This document shows, piece after piece, positions 60,792 through 64,000 of a stretch of 64,000 nucleotides of DNA. The stretch is from positions 62,001-126,000 of the forward strand of contig NZ_JBITTU010000004.1 in assembly GCF_044542075.1 (NCBI RefSeq), written 5' to 3'. Within the stretch, counting starts at the first letter, position 1. The number at the start of each line of letters is the position of its first letter. The translations under genes and the position numbers were made by a program. The notes under the pieces are model-generated. The model was not told where the DNA came from. It ran no database searches and worked only from the letters and a program-made list of their open reading frames with translations. The stretch comes from Leeuwenhoekiella sp044542075 (lineage in GTDB: Bacteria; Bacteroidota; Bacteroidia; Flavobacteriales; Flavobacteriaceae).

Positions 60792-62540
60792 ATGAAAACT
60801 TCACTTAAACAATTGCTTTTCATTGCTATACTGGCAATAACTGCTATCAGTCAAGCGCAGATTCACAATAACCAGTGGTTATTTAATGCGCGGGTTGGAT
60901 TTGATTTTCCAACTTATGAAAACAACACACCTTACATAGATTACAAAGGTGGTTTAGACCTGGGTCTTTCCGTAGACTATTATTGGAATTGGTTTGGTAT
61001 AGGTGCAGATGCAGACTATATCTGGAATAAACCGGAGAGCACCTATCCTACAGATAATTTATTCAGTATGGGAAACATAGCCTTAACGGATTTTTCTCTT
61101 TCAGAACAAAAAATAAACCGACTCTTTTATGGTATAGGACCCAGTTTTAGATATGTAAACCAAAATGGTCGCTTTAGCGCTGAGTTGAACCTAAGAGGAG
61201 GGCTCGCTAATATTAAGGGAGGACGCACAGAATTACGTGAGAATACCGTAATTAATGATGTTCTAAACTTTCATTCCGGTTATGATGATAAAAATGTATT
61301 AAGCGCTAAAGGGCAAATTAGAGCGATATACTTTGTGAATAGTTGGTTGGGTTTACATGCAGGAGCGTATTATTTGCGTCATTTTAATGTAGAAGAGCAA
61401 TTAGATCCTATTTATAACAGAACAGCCGGGTATTATCCTGTAATAGACAATCAAGGAACCAATAGTGTTAATCAAAACGCACTAAACATTCGAGACGAAT
61501 CCTGTGACTGCGATATTTATTCGGTTGGAGTTTTTGCGGGTATAACGGTAGCTTTCGGAAATAAAAAGGCAGCAGATGTATGTCCCGTATGTGGTGAAGA
61601 TCACACACCGCATTGCTGCGCAACTTGTGGATGTACTGTTACTATAACTGCAAGAGATAAGTATACGCAGCAATTACTTGCAAATACAGATGTGGTTCTT
61701 GAGGATGCTAATGGTACTATTACTCAGACCGGTACTACAAATTCGTATGGTGTTGTTGTTTTTCAGGAAGTAGCTACTTCAAATTATGTGGTTAAAGGAA
61801 AACTGTATGAAGTAAATCTCGAGGAAACAACAATTGCTAAAGCCGAATTTGACACCTGTAAAAAAGGTGGTAAAGGTATTCAGAAGGAAATTATCTATAC
61901 AGATGAGAATTTCATTTTAAGAGGTAACGTTGTGGAGTGTAATAAAAATGAAGGGATTCCGGGAGTGGATATTAGCTTAAAAGATACTAAAAGCCCATCG
62001 CAAAAAAATACACTTTCTGATACAGATGGCAACTTTATATTCTATTTAAAGCAAGCTTCTGTGTATTCAGTTCAAGGAGCTAAAGATGGTTATTTCTCAA
62101 ATAAAGCAGAAGTTAATACTATAAATACAGATAGAAATACAGATCTATTTATAGATTTTGAAATGTGTGTTGATCCCTGCGGAAAAGCAATACGTCTTGA
62201 CAATATTATTTTCAATTTAGATAAATGGGACATACTTCCTGCAGCTCGACCAGATCTTGATTATGTCGCTCAATTGATGCAAGATAATCCTACAATCAAG
62301 GTTGAAATGTCATCGCATACAGACTCCCGCGGAAGCAATGCTTATAACCAGGAGCTTTCACAAAAACGCGCACAATCTACTGTAGATTATCTACTGGCAA
62401 AAGGAATTTCTAGAGATCGTTTAATTGCTCGTGGAGCAGGAGAGACACAACTTCTCAATAGCTGCGCAGATGGCGTACAATGCACAGAAGCCGAGCATAC
62501 CATTAATCGAAGAACAGAATTTAAAGTTATTTGCTTCTAA
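60792..62540 (+). CDS. OmpA-family protein with N-terminal barrel and Cys-rich segment
   Basis: A 582-residue envelope protein with a signal peptide (residues 1-22, LLFIAILAITAISQAQ). An outer-membrane-like beta region (about 25-255) is followed by a Cys/His cluster (C238, C240, C264, C267, H271, H274, C275, C276, C279, C281). Two carboxypeptidase-regulatory-like Ig modules follow (about 282-345 and 372-445), then a C-terminal OmpA peptidoglycan-binding domain (about 455-582, VEMSSHTDSRGSNAYN, NRRTEFKV). It probably links the outer membrane to the cell wall. The Cys cluster is unusual for a periplasmic protein. It has its own terminator. Confidence 0.88.
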   Translation: MKTSLKQLLFIAILAITAISQAQIHNNQWLFNARVGFDFPTYENNTPYIDYKGGLDLGLSVDYYWNWFGIGADADYIWNKPESTYPTDNLFSMGNIALTDFSLSEQKINRLFYGIGPSFRYVNQNGRFSAELNLRGGLANIKGGRTELRENTVINDVLNFHSGYDDKNVLSAKGQIRAIYFVNSWLGLHAGAYYLRHFNVEEQLDPIYNRTAGYYPVIDNQGTNSVNQNALNIRDESCDCDIYSVGVFAGITVAFGNKKAADVCPVCGEDHTPHCCATCGCTVTITARDKYTQQLLANTDVVLEDANGTITQTGTTNSYGVVVFQEVATSNYVVKGKLYEVNLEETTIAKAEFDTCKKGGKGIQKEIIYTDENFILRGNVVECNKNEGIPGVDISLKDTKSPSQKNTLSDTDGNFIFYLKQASVYSVQGAKDGYFSNKAEVNTINTDRNTDLFIDFEMCVDPCGKAIRLDNIIFNLDKWDILPAARPDLDYVAQLMQDNPTIKVEMSSHTDSRGSNAYNQELSQKRAQSTVDYLLAKGISRDRLIARGAGETQLLNSCADGVQCTEAEHTINRRTEFKVICF

Positions 62541-62561
62541 TTAACCCAATTAATAACCTTA

Positions 62562-62595
62562 ATCAAAGCCGTCTTTCGGCGGCTTTGATTTATTA
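62562..62595 (+). terminator. Terminator of the OmpA-family gene
   Basis: AATCAAAGCCG (62562-62572) pairs with CGGCTTTGATT (62581-62591), a perfect 11-bp stem with an 8-nt loop. Only a short T-rich tract follows. Confidence 0.8.
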
Positions 62596-62608
62596 AAAAT
62601 ATACGATT

Positions 62609-63316
62609 ATGAAAACTATTAAAAACTTCGTTTCACTATTTGTTTTACTCATTATGATCAGTAGTGCATTAAACAGCTGCAAAGATGATGAGGAATGTGC
62701 TTATGTTGTTTGTGAAGACAGCTTAGAACGTATTACAGACTTTGAGAATGACAGCTTAGGTACTACTTCAGATTGGCAGGGAATCGCTTCTAGTGGAATT
62801 GCTATAGTATCACGAAATGGTAGTAATGTACTACAGGCCTTAGACGGTAGTGGTGCTTCTTTTGTATTTACTGAAACAATATTTCCATCAAATTTAATTG
62901 CTGCTGGTTGCGAACTTCAATATGAGGTAGAATATTTTGGAGGCACAAATAACCCTGTAGGTGCTGCAAATTCAATTATTATTTATCAAGGAACCAGTAT
63001 AAATACAGCTACAGTACTAGCATCATTTGTTCTAAACACGACGTCTTTAGTGATTTCTAGCGATCCTCCTAAACAAATAATTGTACCTATCGAGTTGGCC
63101 ACATCTACGGCATTACCTTCAAATAGTTTTGGTCAATGGGTTTTATCTGGAGCAAATACGACCACTCCAGCCGCAGATGCAGTGTTATTTAATAATTTAA
63201 TACAGAATACTTCAGGACTGGGTTTCTATCTAGATTCTGGCGGAAATCCCGCAGAACAGTGGTGGTATGATAATTTTACGTTTAAAAAATGCTGCTCTTT
63301 TGATACTAGTAAGTGA
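62609..63316 (+). CDS. Lipoprotein of unknown function, probably surface-exposed
   Basis: A 235-residue protein I cannot place in a family. Residues 1-24 are a lipoprotein signal (LIMISSALNSC, lipobox LNSC). The mature end CKDDEE matches the K-(D/E)2 lipoprotein export signal described in Bacteroidota (Capnocytophaga), which predicts the outer surface. The rest is a Thr/Ser/Asn-rich beta protein (ITDFENDSLGTTSDWQ, GLGFYLDSGGNPAEQWWYDNFTF) that looks like a jelly-roll or carbohydrate-binding fold, with a C-terminal Cys pair (KKCCSFD). The fold is a guess. Confidence 0.8.
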   Translation: MKTIKNFVSLFVLLIMISSALNSCKDDEECAYVVCEDSLERITDFENDSLGTTSDWQGIASSGIAIVSRNGSNVLQALDGSGASFVFTETIFPSNLIAAGCELQYEVEYFGGTNNPVGAANSIIIYQGTSINTATVLASFVLNTTSLVISSDPPKQIIVPIELATSTALPSNSFGQWVLSGANTTTPAADAVLFNNLIQNTSGLGFYLDSGGNPAEQWWYDNFTFKKCCSFDTSK

Positions 63317-63410
63317 TTAAAATTTAAAGGAGTTTATCAAGAGGTTGCTATGATATATCTTATTAAAAGTGAGTATATTATGTGCTATTAACCAACTAAT
63401 TCTAATTATT

Positions 63411-63947
63411 ATGAAAATTATTAAAGCTTCCGCAGTTATTTTTTTTACAACAGTATTATTTACCTCGTGTATAAGCATCAAAAACACAGAGGTAGCAAAG
63501 CCAGAGAATCTTATAACAAAAGAACGAGCAGATCAATTGCATGAGGCTTATCTCAACAATCAATATTCATTTATAAACAAAGAACTAGGTGCTGATGAGC
63601 TTGATAATGTAGGAGCATTAGTTACAAATGTTGAAGATTTACAACTCTTTTTAGAGTCTATCATTGCATTAAAAAAGCAAGACAGTGTCGCAGCTGTAGG
63701 TATGTTTGTATATTTTGGTGCAGAAGAGTCAGGTAGTGGAGTTGCAAAAAGCACAGTCTTTTTTGAAGCAGCCTATTCGCCAAAGACTAAAACTTCAAGA
63801 AGAGCTTCTGGAGGAGGAGCATCTTTTACGCCCGTAAATTTCATTTCACTACCTCAAGATGATTCATTTTTACCAGCAGGTGGTGATGGTGGATATTACG
63901 ATAAACTACATCCTGTGGGAACACGTAAAAAAGGGTCAGGTAACTAA
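63411..63947 (+). CDS. Lipoprotein of unknown function
   Basis: A 178-residue protein with a lipoprotein signal (VIFFTTVLFTSC, Cys at residue 20) and no surface-export motif after the Cys. I do not recognise the family. The middle part is helical and charged; the C-terminus is Gly/Ser-rich and loop-like (RRASGGGASFTPV, PAGGDGGYYDKLHP). I chose the ATG at 63411, which places the signal at the N-terminus, over the in-frame GTG at 63369. It follows the other lipoprotein gene by 94 bp in the same direction. Confidence 0.75.
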   Translation: MKIIKASAVIFFTTVLFTSCISIKNTEVAKPENLITKERADQLHEAYLNNQYSFINKELGADELDNVGALVTNVEDLQLFLESIIALKKQDSVAAVGMFVYFGAEESGSGVAKSTVFFEAAYSPKTKTSRRASGGGASFTPVNFISLPQDDSFLPAGGDGGYYDKLHPVGTRKKGSGN

Positions 63948-63959
63948 TATTCAAATGCT

Positions 63960-64000
63960 ATGTTTATTTTAGAATTTAGTGCAAAATTATTAATGGGTAT
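63960..64000 (+). CDS. Possible start of the next gene (cut by window edge)
   Basis: An open frame from ATG at 63960 (MFILEFSAKLLMG) runs to the window edge, 13 bp after the lipoprotein stop. Too short to judge. Confidence 0.25.
   Translation, partial: MFILEFSAKLLMG

Overview
The window looks like a stretch of core chromosome from a marine member of the Flavobacteriaceae (Bacteroidota). The DNA is AT-rich. The primary sigma factor is short and lacks region 1.1. Several genes carry the Bacteroidota -7 box (TAnnTTTG) instead of a classical -35/-10 pair. Type IX secretion (T9SS) and gliding genes are scattered through it: a giant type B-sorted adhesin with a PorP/SprF partner, PorT, and the T9SS plug protein. 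A complete Na+-translocating NADH:quinone reductase operon, a Trk potassium system and a DASS-type sodium symporter suggest a salty habitat. The genus cannot be fixed from sequence alone. No insertion sequence, prophage, CRISPR array, tRNA or rRNA was seen.

Layout. 1-3.5 kb: a Tat-exported Gfo/Idh/MocA oxidoreductase (cut by the window edge), a LacI-family regulator with candidate operators, and a bile acid:Na+ symporter-like protein. 3.5-7.7 kb: an exonuclease/GIY-YIG fusion, fructose-1,6-bisphosphatase and NDH-2. 8-20 kb: a three-gene surface cassette made of a 2950-residue adhesin with twenty 95-residue repeats, PorP/SprF and an OmpA-family protein. 20-22.3 kb: a DASS transporter and a candidate 6S-like RNA. 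22.3-27.3 kb: rpe, a BLUF photoreceptor, rpoD and a cytosolic hybrid histidine kinase. 27.5-35.7 kb: proCBA, pnp, rpsO, accD and fbaA. 35.7-41.2 kb: a TamL-like Omp85 lipoprotein divergent from an rRNA methyltransferase-like gene, then ubiE-porT-methyltransferase. 41.4-49.5 kb: trkAH, ypdA, a fasciclin protein, a desaturase-aminotransferase pair, rsmG and a small unknown gene. 49.6-54.3 kb: pruA, apaG, a DUF3667 protein and the T9SS plug. 54.5-60.6 kb: nqrABCDEF. 60.8-64 kb: an OmpA-family protein with an odd Cys-rich segment and two lipoproteins of unknown function.

How they fit together. NDH-2 and Na+-NQR both feed electrons into the menaquinone pool that UbiE/MenG helps to make. The sodium gradient from NQR can drive the DASS and SBF transporters. 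Glycolytic and gluconeogenic control (fbp, fbaA, rpe) and proline synthesis and breakdown (proCBA, pruA) are represented. T9SS parts (PorT, plug) would export the adhesin, which ends in a CHU_C type B sorting domain.

The most interesting non-routine signals are: a candidate 6S-type RNA at about 21.9 kb; a very recent 570-bp two-module duplication in the adhesin; an AccD that has lost all four zinc-ribbon cysteines; a shared candidate LacI operator; interlocking divergent promoters at 38.3 kb with TTG/GTG starts; an ECF-like promoter before rpoD; a BLUF protein with a changed switch position; and a Cys/His cluster in a periplasmic OmpA protein.
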